A stretch of 20,739 bases of DNA from an uncultured archaeon. Its GTDB lineage: Archaea > Halobacteriota > Methanosarcinia > Methanosarcinales > Methanoperedenaceae. A program made the position numbers and the translations under genes. This document shows, one piece after another, positions 7,833 through 15,169 of the stretch. The notes under the pieces were generated by a model that saw only the letters and a program-made list of their open reading frames with translations, had not been told where the DNA came from and did not search any database. Each line of letters begins with the position of its first letter. Within the stretch, counting starts at the first letter, position 1. The stretch is from assembly GCA_902386085.1 (NCBI GenBank), contig CABMIA010000099.1:1-20739 (forward strand), read 5' to 3'.

Positions 7833-8393
7833 ATGGATCTAACCCCTCTTCTGACAACCTTCGGCCTCATTGCCCTTGCCGAACTTGGCGATAAGACGCA
7901 GCTTACCATTATCGCATTATCTGCCGGATACGACAGGGTAAAGGTTTTTACAGGTGTTATTCTTGCTTTTACCCTTGTGACAGGGCTGGGTGTTTTAGTT
8001 GGAAATACATTATTACAAGTAATCGCTCCTGCTTTGATTAAGACCCTAGCAGGTCTTCTGTTTGTGATTTTCGGTATCTGGATGCTTGCTTCAAAATCAG
8101 GCAGCGACACAGGCAGCAGCTCACCACTGCGTAATCCGCTGTTCTCAACGTTCAGCATGATAACGCTTGCTGAGATGGGAGACAAAACCCAGCTTACTGC
8201 GATCACGCTCTCTGCAAAATACGATTCACCGTATCTGGTTTTTCTTGGCGCGGTTCTTGCCCTTGCATCGATAAGCGTAATGGGCATACTTATTGGCAGG
8301 AAGCTGTGTGAAATAGCGCCGCTGTCGAAAATAAAGGTGGGAGCTGGTGCGTTGTTTATCGTTTTCGGAGTGTTATTTTTGATAGGGTTTTGA
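7833..8393 (+). CDS. TMEM165/GDT1 (UPF0016) family cation transporter
   Basis: A 186-residue membrane protein made of two homologous three-helix halves, each opening with the family motif: E17-L-G-D20-K-T and E114-M-G-D117-K-T. In studied members these acidic motifs form the ion path for manganese or calcium export in exchange for protons. The halves read LAELGDKTQLTIIALSA and LAEMGDKTQLTAITLSA, an unusually clear internal repeat. Mn2+ or Ca2+ efflux at the cell membrane is the best guess. No manganese riboswitch is seen, and a strong ribosome site is lacking, so translation may depend on the preceding gene 4 bases upstream. Confidence 0.92.
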   Translation: MDLTPLLTTFGLIALAELGDKTQLTIIALSAGYDRVKVFTGVILAFTLVTGLGVLVGNTLLQVIAPALIKTLAGLLFVIFGIWMLASKSGSDTGSSSPLRNPLFSTFSMITLAEMGDKTQLTAITLSAKYDSPYLVFLGAVLALASISVMGILIGRKLCEIAPLSKIKVGAGALFIVFGVLFLIGF

Positions 8394-8440
8394 AAATTAG
8401 CAATTAGCCATTGAATTCCACTGAACATTAAGAATGCAAA

Positions 8441-8509
8441 AACAACGAACATAAACGAACTGGAACGAACTCCGGGAGTTCGTATCGAGTTTGTATCAGT
8501 TTGTTGTTG
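8441..8509. repeat. Nested palindromic element, copy B
   Basis: Same architecture as the copy at 808-885. The core is ACGAACTC-CGG-GAGTTCGT (8465-8483), flanked by degenerate outer units ACGAACTG (8456-8463) and GAGTTTGT (8487-8494), and closed by ACAAC and GTTGTTG. It lies 48 bases behind the transporter stop codon. Because the outer arms have drifted but still pair, structure may be what is kept. Terminator, REP-like or mobile miniature element are all possible. Confidence 0.75.
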
Positions 8510-8619
8510 ATAATTTCGCCCCAATGTGACTTTCTTGAAATATTAAGCTGTTGGCTGCGGGAAAACTATAAGTCTTACGGCTACTATGGATTATTGATAA
8601 AAGAGGGGGGGGTTAACAT

Positions 8620-8721
8620 ATGAATAAAGCTGAAAAAAATAATCTGAATAGGTATTTGCATATTGTTGATATGACTGAGTTAGCAGCAGGTCATCGAATG
8701 ATAATCGAGGCGCCAAGATGA
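8620..8721 (+). CDS. 33-residue ORF coupled to the dehydrogenase
   Basis: ATG at 8620 follows a very strong purine-rich ribosome site (GAGGGGGGGG, then TTAACAT). It encodes 33 residues, MNKAEKNNLNRYLHIVDMTE... ending IIEAPR, and its TGA overlaps the dehydrogenase ATG (ATGA). The dehydrogenase itself has no separate good ribosome site, so this ORF probably serves as an upstream translational coupler; it may also be a real microprotein or the leftover of a larger gene. No domain is recognised. Confidence 0.5.
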   Translation: MNKAEKNNLNRYLHIVDMTELAAGHRMIIEAPR

Positions 8722-9479
8722 CCGGGCTTTTAGATGGCAAAATCGCTCTGGTAACAGGCGGAAGTTCAGGAATCGGCCGTGCCACCGCGCTTGCACTTGC
8801 CAGGGAAGGTGCAAAAGTAGTTGTGGCTGATGTTCAGGTCAAAGGCGGGGAAGAGACTGTAAGGATGATCAGGGATGCCGGAGGCGAAGCAATCTTTGTC
8901 AGTACGGATGTATCAAAGGCAGTCGAGGTCGAGGCGATGGTTAATAAAACCAAAAAGGTTTATGGTCGGCTGGACTGTGCCTGCAACATTGCCGGCATAG
9001 AAGGTGTTACGGCCTCTACAGTAGATTGTACAGAGGAGAACTGGGACCGAACGATTAACATAAACCTCAAAGGTATGTGGCTTTGCATGAAGTATGAAAT
9101 CCCCCAAATGCTAAAGCAGGGCGGAGGAGCTATAGTCAATATGGCATCAGCGGCCGGATTGATCGGTCTCCAGGGTTTCCCGGCTTACTGCGCATCCAAG
9201 GGGGGCATAATCCAGCTTTGACGTGTGGCAGCGCTGGATTACGCCAGGGCGGGCATCCGTGTGAATGCAGTTTGCCCGGGCGTTATCCGCACGCCAATGG
9301 TGGAACGGGCCACAGGCGGCAGTCCGGAAGCTGAAGCGCAATTTACCGCGCTGGAGCCGGTAGGAAGGATGGGCACTCCGGAAGAGGTCGCCGAGGCTGT
9401 GTTATGGCTTTGCTCAGATGCAGCATCTTTTGTCACAGGTCACCCGATGGTCGTGGATGGGGGCCTGGTTGCACAATAG
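8718..9479 (+). pseudogene. Short-chain dehydrogenase/reductase interrupted by one in-frame TGA
   Basis: One continuous frame of 253 codons encodes a classical SDR broken only by TGA at 9219-9221. Before it: nucleotide-binding VTGGSSGIGRATALALAREG (residues 13-32), an acidic VADV at the end of strand 2 that favours NAD(H), NIAG, and the catalytic Ser (NMASAAG) and Y-x3-K (YCASK). After it: RVAALDYARAGIRVNAVCPG and a normal C-terminus (VTGHPMVVDGG). The stop falls where the family has Thr/Ser in '(L)TR'. All catalytic residues precede the stop, but a truncated product would lack the substrate-side and dimerisation parts. A nonsense mutation, a sequencing error or readthrough are possible; a GTG at 9225 could restart the second half. 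Substrate unknown. Confidence 0.85.
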
Positions 9480-9541
9480 TTTTCAGGGGGACTCGCTTCG
9501 TATTGAATATTCATTGTGATTTTCCCCTTTTCTGTTTCAAT

Positions 9542-10585
9542 TTATTTAGTCTGAATATACGAACCAGCATGAGTTATTCCCTGCCAGACCTCACGCAGTG
9601 CATAAACAAGCGCTCCGAAGCCCAGGCTGGCCGCTACAACTTGAATTAACCCGCCCGCATAAGGAATTCTGAAGAGAAGGCTCAGAATAATGAAGCCGAT
9701 GATGAATGTCCACATATCGCCGGTCTTAAGTTTAAACAGGTCAATAATTTTTTTCCCAACAGGGAATGAAACAAAAATAGTGGAGAGCATAAGCGCTATT
9801 ATGAAAAGCATTGCCATAACTGCCGCAACCGGAAGACCAATAACAGTTACGGCAACCAGGATTATAACGACTGCAGATACGATTATAAGAGCAAAACCTA
9901 CTACCATTTTTAACAGCGTTGACTTCCTTATCTCATCTTCAACTTTAAAAAACTGCGCAGGGAATAATTTGAGAAGGATTATGCCAAGAATCAGGAAGCC
10001 AAGAGTTATCAGAATCCGAAATATACCTATTGCCCGCTGGAAATTTTGCGAAAATTCATTTTTCCTGAAATCCACACTGCCAGCATTTCCGGTATTTTGA
10101 AAATTTTCGGCTCTTACCGTCAGGTTCCCGTTAATCCTGCCGGCATTGTTTACGTTGCCGCCTGAAATTACCGCATCCCTGCTTATGACAGCGGTAGAGT
10201 AAATGTTTACATTTCCCCCTGCAATAACAACATTTTTTGCATTGCCATTAATATCTATATTTCCCCCGGCTGCGACGATTTTTCCTTTAACATCGGAATT
10301 TACGGATACCTGACCGCCTGCGACGAATACATCCCCGTTTACAGGTGCGTTAATGTTGATATTGCCTCCCGCAATTACGACCCCATCAACAGGAGCGTTT
10401 ATATCTATTGCGCCTCCTGCTGCGAAAATATCATCCTCTATAGGTGAATCAACGCGTATCTGATCTCCAGACAACATTTTCACAGCCTCAACATTTGGAG
10501 GTAAAAGAAGAATCGAAATGAGCAAAAGAATTATTACGCTTTTCATTCCACCTGCTCTTTTAATTTTCTTAATCGGATTAATCAT
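9542..10585 (-). CDS. Bactofilin-like membrane protein (polymer-forming repeat domain plus transmembrane region)
   Basis: 347 residues. The N-terminal signal segment (MKSVIILLLISILLLPP after a basic stretch) precedes about 110 residues of regular rungs, e.g. DDIFAAGGAIDINAPV, GVVIAGGNININAPV, GDVFVAGGQVSVNSDV and KNVVIAGGNVNI, typical of the small right-handed beta-helix of bactofilins. Unlike cytosolic bactofilins this one is exported: the helix should face outward, followed by four hydrophobic spans (roughly residues 185-205, 225-265, 290-310 and 315-335). It could scaffold the cell surface; this is inference. The ATG at 10585 has GGAG 7 bases upstream and is preferred over an upstream TTG. 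It has its own TATA-like box. Confidence 0.8.
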   Translation of the reverse strand: MINPIKKIKRAGGMKSVIILLLISILLLPPNVEAVKMLSGDQIRVDSPIEDDIFAAGGAIDINAPVDGVVIAGGNININAPVNGDVFVAGGQVSVNSDVKGKIVAAGGNIDINGNAKNVVIAGGNVNIYSTAVISRDAVISGGNVNNAGRINGNLTVRAENFQNTGNAGSVDFRKNEFSQNFQRAIGIFRILITLGFLILGIILLKLFPAQFFKVEDEIRKSTLLKMVVGFALIIVSAVVIILVAVTVIGLPVAAVMAMLFIIALMLSTIFVSFPVGKKIIDLFKLKTGDMWTFIIGFIILSLLFRIPYAGGLIQVVAASLGFGALVYALREVWQGITHAGSYIQTK

Positions 10586-10666
10586 GTAATTACTCCACTC
10601 CTGATGCAATCATGCCCCATTGATGCGATTTTAAGCAACCTGTGCCTAATATATCATTAAATGTAT

Positions 10667-10680
10667 GGCTATAAATAATT
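10667..10680 (-). promoter_or_regulatory. TATA-like box for the bactofilin-like gene
   Basis: On the reverse strand AATTATTTATAGCC lies about 85-95 bases before the start at 10585. It matches the ABC-operon box at 13871-13883 in the core ATTTATAG, so both leftward surface-related units may use similar promoters. Confidence 0.4.
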
Positions 10681-10731
10681 TCCTAACAGTGGTACCGGCA
10701 AGTCTTGGAGACTTCTTTTTTGAATCCGCTA

Positions 10732-11466
10732 TCATTTCTTTTCACCACTCGATATGTCACTGGCTATCATGCCGTCCCGCATGGTTATTATCCTGTCGGT
10801 CCGCTGCGCAACGTCCATATCATGTGTAACAACAATTATTGTCTGGCCTCTTTCACTGAGCCCTCTTAAGAGTTCAACGATAACTTCCCTTGTCTTTGTG
10901 TCGACTGCGCCCGTCGGCTCATCAGCAAGTATGATAGCTGGATTATTCGCCAGCGCCCTTGCGATAGACACACGCTGCTGCTGCCCTCCGGATAATTCAG
11001 ATGGTTTATGATTTACTCTATCACCAAGTCCTACCCTGGTGAGCAGTTCGAACGCCCTTTCTCTGCGCTTATTTTTTGGAACCCCTGTAAACCGCATCGC
11101 GATATCCACGTTCTCCATTGCGGAAAGTGTTGACAGCAGGTTGAAATGCTGGAACACGAATCCGATCTTTTCTCTTCTTACCTTTGGAGCTTCACTCTCT
11201 TTTGCCCGGGATATTTCTACACCATCGATAAAGACACTGCCCTCCGTGGGTTTATCAAGCAGTCCTATCATTGAGAGAAGAGTGGACTTCCCGCTACCGG
11301 AAGGCCCCACTATGCTCAGGAACTCACCTTTCTTAACATCAAAACTGACGCCATCGAGAGCACGAACCGGGATTTTGCCCTGCATATATGTCTTCCTGAG
11401 GTTCATTATGCGAAGGATCGGTTCGTCATTTTTTGGCTGTTTTCCGTTATTTTCATTGTTACTCAT
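10732..11466 (-). CDS. MacB/LolD-type ABC transporter ATP-binding protein
   Basis: 244-residue ATPase that would power the adjoining FtsX-type permease at the cell membrane. Walker A GPSGSGKST (54-62), Q-loop Q106 in FVFQHFNLL, signature LSGGQQQR (158-165), Walker B AIILADEP (177-184) with catalytic E183, and the H-loop H215 are all intact. The RALDGVSFDVKKGEF and FQHFNLLSTLSAMENV segments are typical of the MacB/LolD subfamily, which works on peptides, lipoproteins or envelope processes rather than bulk nutrient import. The start overlaps the permease stop by 8 bases; GGAGG lies about 10 bases upstream. It is the last gene of the three-gene operon. Confidence 0.93.
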   Translation of the reverse strand: MSNNENNGKQPKNDEPILRIMNLRKTYMQGKIPVRALDGVSFDVKKGEFLSIVGPSGSGKSTLLSMIGLLDKPTEGSVFIDGVEISRAKESEAPKVRREKIGFVFQHFNLLSTLSAMENVDIAMRFTGVPKNKRRERAFELLTRVGLGDRVNHKPSELSGGQQQRVSIARALANNPAIILADEPTGAVDTKTREVIVELLRGLSERGQTIIVVTHDMDVAQRTDRIITMRDGMIASDISSGEKK

Positions 11467-12613
11467 ATCGCAACGCCTCCATCGGGCTCATTCTGGTAGC
11501 CCGGTAAGCCGGGTAAGTGCCGCAGACCATTCCAAGTATAGTTGCAAACAGCAATGCCACTACCACAAGCCTTGGAGTAATATCGAAAAGCGCCGTCCCC
11601 TTGGATGCAAGGATATCATTCAGATAATATACAAGTGTTCCTCCGATGGCAATGCCGAATATTCCTCCAATTATCCCCATAAGTGCTGCTTCCCCCATGG
11701 TCATGAAGAGGATGTCTTTTCTTTCAGCGCCAAGCGCCTTTAGGATCCCGAATTCTTTTGTCCTCTCTGAAACCGACATCAGCATGGTGTTCATAACGCT
11801 CAGGCCCCCTATGAGGGCTGCGAGCACCGCCGCACTCACCGTGATCAAGCTGAAAATGACAAGCTGCCCTTCTACCTGTTTTCTCAGTTCCCCGGGTGAA
11901 ATAGTCTTAACATTATCAACACTCAATTCTATTCTCTTTGAGAGGTCTTCAGGGTCTGCATCCTGTTCGGCATAGGCCAGCACTACTGACACTTTTTTCT
12001 CCTGCTCATAGAATTTTTGTGCGGTATCAAGGGGTATCGTCACCATGGAATCATAAAATGAGCCGGTGTATTCCAGGATACCCACAACAGTAAAATTCCT
12101 GACATGTGTTATGGATGTAGCGCGCTGCAATCGCTTGGATTTAACCTCAAGTTCATCGCCGACCTTTAACTTAAACTCCCGGGCTATGCTGCTGCCAATG
12201 ACAGCCCTGTTTCCATCCCCTTCGACCAGCAACCTGCCATCAGTGAGTTTTGTGTCTTTTAACGCTACCCGCTGTTTCTCAGGAGCAATGCCGACAACCA
12301 TGTCCCCGCCGAACCCCATCGCAAGATTTTCCTGGTCAAGTGGCATCATCAGTAATCCGTAGGCATCTGAAACACCCGGAACTCTTCTGACTTCCTTCAC
12401 TTTGGAGTCATCGAGACTTCCGCCTAATGAGGTATCAGGCATCACACGGATCATCTCTGCCGTCAATTTCATCGACCTGTCAAAAGTGAGGTTGGAATGT
12501 TCCGACATCCCGCCCATTACAACGACTGCGAAAATGCCGAGGGCAATCCCGAATATTGTGAGCCCGGTTCTCATTTTTCTCTGCGTCAGGCTCCGGATGA
12601 TAAGATCGAACAT
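11459..12613 (-). CDS. MacB/FtsX-type ABC transporter permease
   Basis: 384 residues with the four-helix MacB layout. Helix 1 (TGLTIFGIALGIFAVVVMGG, about residues 15-35) is followed by a large external domain to about residue 255, then three helices (FSLITVSAAVLAALIGGLSV, ALMGIIGGIFGIAIGG and VVVALLFATILGMVCG). The coupling segment SVSERTKEFGILKALGAERKDI and the C-terminal YPAYRATRMSPMEALRYE are diagnostic. Such proteins transmit force across the membrane (mechanotransmission) to an external partner. The ATG at 12613 directly follows the upstream stop (TAAGATG) and is chosen over an upstream GTG. The partner is plausibly the surface protein encoded just before it. Confidence 0.92.
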   Translation of the reverse strand: MFDLIIRSLTQRKMRTGLTIFGIALGIFAVVVMGGMSEHSNLTFDRSMKLTAEMIRVMPDTSLGGSLDDSKVKEVRRVPGVSDAYGLLMMPLDQENLAMGFGGDMVVGIAPEKQRVALKDTKLTDGRLLVEGDGNRAVIGSSIAREFKLKVGDELEVKSKRLQRATSITHVRNFTVVGILEYTGSFYDSMVTIPLDTAQKFYEQEKKVSVVLAYAEQDADPEDLSKRIELSVDNVKTISPGELRKQVEGQLVIFSLITVSAAVLAALIGGLSVMNTMLMSVSERTKEFGILKALGAERKDILFMTMGEAALMGIIGGIFGIAIGGTLVYYLNDILASKGTALFDITPRLVVVALLFATILGMVCGTYPAYRATRMSPMEALRYE

Positions 12614-12614
12614 C

Positions 12615-13775
12615 TTACCCACCCCGCCTTGCCCTGATCCTTACTGCAATCAAAATTACGGCGATTAAGAGAACGAAAGCTGCTGCCGTAAATCCCGGGG
12701 TGGTTTTGGCAGCAGGTGTCTGTGCAGCCGCAGTAACTTTGTCTTCGGGAATGCGCAGGGCGGTCTCATATTTGTCAAGTGAAGTATTTTCCTGATTTAC
12801 AGCCTGGATTCTGACATCATAAGTCCCTGGCTGAAGTCCTTTCCATACCACTCCTGCTGTGTCTTCTTTCCCGGAGACAAGAATATCCTGCATCTTTTGC
12901 CGAAAAGTCTTGATTTCATTCGTTGCCCTGTTGCGTGCTATTACGTCTATGAATCCATCAAAAGGAACCTGCGATTTCCCGCGGAGCGTTACGCTTGCAC
13001 CATATTCATCAACAGAGACATCATCACGAAGTATCTCGACATCATCACTTGCGGCGAAACTGGCGATGTAAGTATTTATCAGAGGTTCTGCATAAAGCCT
13101 GTGTGTGAGTATTTTTGCCAGAACAGTATATTTCTTATTGTCTGTCAGCAGGAAAGGCCAGTCCATCTTCAGTTCTGTGTTGCCAGTAAGAGACACGTCC
13201 GTATTATCCTTCGTATAAACAATGTCGTTATTATCGAGCAGCTCTATTTTAATGTCAACTGCACTGGGATTGAAAGGGCGGAGCAATAGTTGAACTCCTT
13301 TGTTAGACGGTGAGAAATCCACTACCTGGAAACTGGGCATAGCAACAGTGCCATAGGATACCCCGAAGGATTTACTGTCATGAAGCTGGGTGTCATTATA
13401 TAAGCTCACCCGGGCGGTATAATAATCGTGCTGGGGTTTTTCCTGCCATAAGATGACTTTAGATATCTGCTCCCCTGGGTTTATTTTGAAAGGTACGGCA
13501 TGTGATTCTACTACATTTCCCTCGTTCATCAGTTCAAAGACCGCTTTTCCCTGGTGGTACTCGCTGGAATTAATAGTGACTTCACTGCTTGTAAAATCCG
13601 AGAAAAAATTCGTTATCTGAAGACTTGCTGCTGCCGTATTCACAATTGCAAAAGTGCAAAAGACCAGCAGTAAACCTCTGGTTATTACTTCTCTCATAGC
13701 CAGGCGCTTAAACGGTACTCTGTCTTTGAACTTGCCCGACATCACCGATATAGCATAAGCTAATTGTTCTCTCAT
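12615..13775 (-). CDS. Surface protein with PGF-CTERM-like C-terminal anchor, first gene of ABC operon
   Basis: 386 residues, almost entirely external. A hydrophobic segment at about 34-50 (GLLLVFCTFAIVNTAAA) follows an unusually long, basic 33-residue N-region. The middle consists of beta-sandwich repeats, such as GYGTVAMPSF and GLQPGTYDVRIQAVNQEN. The end is TTPGFTAAAFVLLIAVILIA followed by RARR, close to the PGF-CTERM tripartite sorting signal recognised by archaeosortases, so it may be processed and lipid-linked, or simply stay as a membrane anchor. The ATG at 13775 sits 6 bases after a perfect AGGAGG; an upstream TTG is rejected. It probably cooperates with the MacB-type transporter, as an adaptor or client. 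No known family recognised. Confidence 0.78.
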   Translation of the reverse strand: MREQLAYAISVMSGKFKDRVPFKRLAMREVITRGLLLVFCTFAIVNTAAASLQITNFFSDFTSSEVTINSSEYHQGKAVFELMNEGNVVESHAVPFKINPGEQISKVILWQEKPQHDYYTARVSLYNDTQLHDSKSFGVSYGTVAMPSFQVVDFSPSNKGVQLLLRPFNPSAVDIKIELLDNNDIVYTKDNTDVSLTGNTELKMDWPFLLTDNKKYTVLAKILTHRLYAEPLINTYIASFAASDDVEILRDDVSVDEYGASVTLRGKSQVPFDGFIDVIARNRATNEIKTFRQKMQDILVSGKEDTAGVVWKGLQPGTYDVRIQAVNQENTSLDKYETALRIPEDKVTAAAQTPAAKTTPGFTAAAFVLLIAVILIAVRIRARRGG

Positions 13776-13870
13776 ATTTATCCTCCTGTACAAATAAATC
13801 TGTTATTACCAGGTCGGTCAGGTACGACAAACCTCAATCATTGAGTATGATGTCTTGATACATAAAGCTT

Positions 13871-13883
13871 GCCTATAAATAGT
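13871..13883 (-). promoter_or_regulatory. TATA-like box of the surface-protein/ABC operon
   Basis: On the reverse strand GACTATTTATAGG lies about 95 bases before the operon's first ATG, giving a leader near 75 bases. The 260-base divergent region also holds TATA-like GTATATAATG (13904-13913) and CATATAATG (13971-13979) facing the regulator gene, the latter part of a CATAT/ATATG dyad. These spacings would let the winged-helix regulator control both directions; that is inference. Confidence 0.45.
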
Positions 13884-14036
13884 CAAGTTAGTGTAAATAG
13901 ACAGTATATAATGTTAATTAATAAACAAACATTATGGTTCTATAGAGAAAGCTATATGAATTTGAACCCACATATAATGAATATGCAAGCAAACCGGAAA
14001 GTTAGCTGGAAGGTCAAAATAAAAAGGGATTAAAAT

Positions 14037-14321
14037 ATGAGCCCACTTGAAAAATTATTTGGTAAGACTGCACAGATGACTGTGCTGGAATACCTTATGG
14101 AACACAAGGGAGAAATCAATTATCTCTCAGGAATGGCTGAGGCGACCGGATTATACCATTCCAGCGTGGCAAGGGTACTTGAACCGCTCCTGGAAAATAA
14201 CATAGTTATTGAAAAGAAAATCGGGAAACAGATCCGATCATTCTCCCTGAATGAAGAGCATAGAGCCACACAGCTTCTATTGACGTTTTATGATGGGCTA
14301 AAACCGGTGCTGGGGGATTGA
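14037..14321 (+). CDS. Winged helix-turn-helix transcriptional regulator
   Basis: A 94-residue DNA-binding protein. SPLEKLFGKTAQMTVLEYLM forms the first helices, INYLSGMAEATGLYHSSVAR the helix-turn-helix with recognition helix around YHSSVARVLEPLL, and NIVIEKKIGKQIRSFSLNEE the wing. The pattern matches small ArsR/MarR-like regulators common in methanogenic archaea. No ligand domain or metal-binding cysteines are present, so any signal would be sensed by a partner. It is divergent from the surface-protein/ABC operon and is the obvious candidate regulator of it. A decayed V4R-domain gene begins right at its stop codon on the other strand. The start follows AAAAAGGGAT. Confidence 0.85.
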   Translation: MSPLEKLFGKTAQMTVLEYLMEHKGEINYLSGMAEATGLYHSSVARVLEPLLENNIVIEKKIGKQIRSFSLNEEHRATQLLLTFYDGLKPVLGD

Positions 14322-14368
14322 TCTACGCGTTTCATCAGAAATTCGCAGCGGTCAGCCCCTTTATACTC
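14321..14368 (-). pseudogene. C-terminal relic of a V4R-domain gene
   Basis: The reverse strand reads EYKGADRCEFLMKRVD, matching the end of the intact V4R protein at 17195-17701 (AAKGDDCCEFVIRRVD). The DNA is about three-quarters identical over roughly 44 bases. The frame is closed upstream by TGA and the normal stop after the terminal Asp has been lost (CAA in place of TAA). Only this stub remains. Confidence 0.6.
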
Positions 14369-14427
14369 TCAGATGAAGGAGTAAATTTCATATCCCATTT
14401 ATTCCCTGTTCCCAGGATGAAAAATAG

Positions 14428-14553
14428 CTGTTAAACCCAGGAGTATGTTATCTGAGTGCATTCTTAAAACCTGGAGGAAGGCTTTTGATTGCAGATTTCA
14501 TACCAGTTAACGAACTACTTCTCTACGTTGTGAAAGTTAGTGGTTTGATTTGA
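14428..14553 (+). pseudogene. Fragment resembling a SAM-dependent methyltransferase
   Basis: Between an in-frame TAG and TGA the plus strand encodes about 41 residues containing AFLKPGGRLLIADFIPVNE, the post-motif region (LKPGGRL...D) of class I methyltransferases. The SAM-binding GxGxG part is missing and there is no plausible start, so this is a relic. It lies next to the V4R relic, suggesting a lost cluster of such genes. Confidence 0.5.
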
Positions 14554-14597
14554 AGCTATCGCAGTTTCTTTTAACATCAGTGACAGGGCAGCGTACA

Positions 14598-14759
14598 ATG
14601 GATTATAATCCCTGTTTCTCATTTATACGCTCTGAGCTGCGGATAGACATGCCGGGTTTTGGCTCGATTCAAAATGCGGTGATGAGAAAGATATTCGAGG
14701 AGTTTGATATAAAATTCGAGTGTTTGCGCAGCAGCGATCCGGAGGTAAAGATCATATAG
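14598..14759 (+). CDS. Short ORF, possibly another gene remnant
   Basis: ATG at 14598 opens 53 codons reading MDYNPCFSFIRSELRIDMPG and ending FECLRSSDPEVKII. No domain is recognised and there is no convincing ribosome site. The composition is protein-like and it follows the methyltransferase fragment closely, so it may be the tail of a decayed gene. A small TGAGG/CCTCA dyad follows at 14772-14786. Confidence 0.3.
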   Translation: MDYNPCFSFIRSELRIDMPGFGSIQNAVMRKIFEEFDIKFECLRSSDPEVKII

Positions 14760-14928
14760 TGAATTCCGAAGTGAGGTATCGCCTCAATAAAATGGAGGAC
14801 TCGAATGTTGATATTGAAATCAAAATATACTGCTATAACTTCAAAACCATTCGTAGTTTAAGAAAGTCTTTTAAGAGTTAAATCTCTATAGAGTAATTTA
14901 ATAGATGATAATTGAAGGAGGTGATTCA

Positions 14929-15147
14929 ATGAAAAAGTTATATATTATATTAGGAATTGTATCCGTTCTTCTATTATCTGGATGTCTGGATAATACAAAA
15001 ACTAATGTGAATGTCAATGGCGAAAATATTTCAGTAGATACAAATCATACTGCAAACAACTCAACTGATACAAACTCAAGCGCAAGCGGAAATACATACC
15101 TTGTAGGAAGCAATATCACCGAAGATGGAAAAGAGGTCGTGTCTTGA
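14929..15147 (+). pseudogene. N-terminal part of a small lipoprotein, probably truncated
   Basis: ATG at 14929 follows an excellent ribosome site (GGAGGTGAT). The 72 residues begin MKKLYIILGIVSVLLLSGCL, a lipoprotein signal with lipobox LLSGC, then an Asn/Thr/Ser-rich linker. The frame stops at GKEVVS just as a folded domain would be expected to start. A plausible continuation (VVDEKNVILPANW...) lies 430 bases further on at 15581. Either this is a very short expressed lipoprotein or the exported stub of a split gene. A palindrome CTCTATAGAG (14884-14893) lies upstream. Confidence 0.6.
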
Positions 15148-15169
15148 GTATCCTCAAGACCTTTCTCTT
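15141..15169 (+). terminator. Hairpin with T-rich tail at the lipoprotein stop
   Basis: GTCTTGAG-TATC-CTCAAGAC is a perfect 8-base-pair hairpin (15141-15160) followed by CTTTCTCTT. It overlaps the TGA at 15145-15147. It works as a terminator on paper, and it also marks the left edge of the suspected insert. Confidence 0.5.

Noticed and set aside
7787..8524. 245-codon leftward frame opposite the GDT1-type transporter
   Set aside because: It mirrors a clear transporter gene with duplicated E-x-G-D-K-T motifs; its own translation shows no domain.
8718..9479. TGA in the SDR as a selenocysteine or altered-code codon
   Set aside because: The position normally holds Thr/Ser, not Cys, no SECIS-like element was noticed, and several other genes here end in ordinary TGA stops.
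10697..10725. AAGTC/GACTT hairpin followed by TCTTTTTT as a terminator
   Set aside because: The T-run is on the plus strand, while both neighbouring genes run leftward, so it would not terminate either of them.
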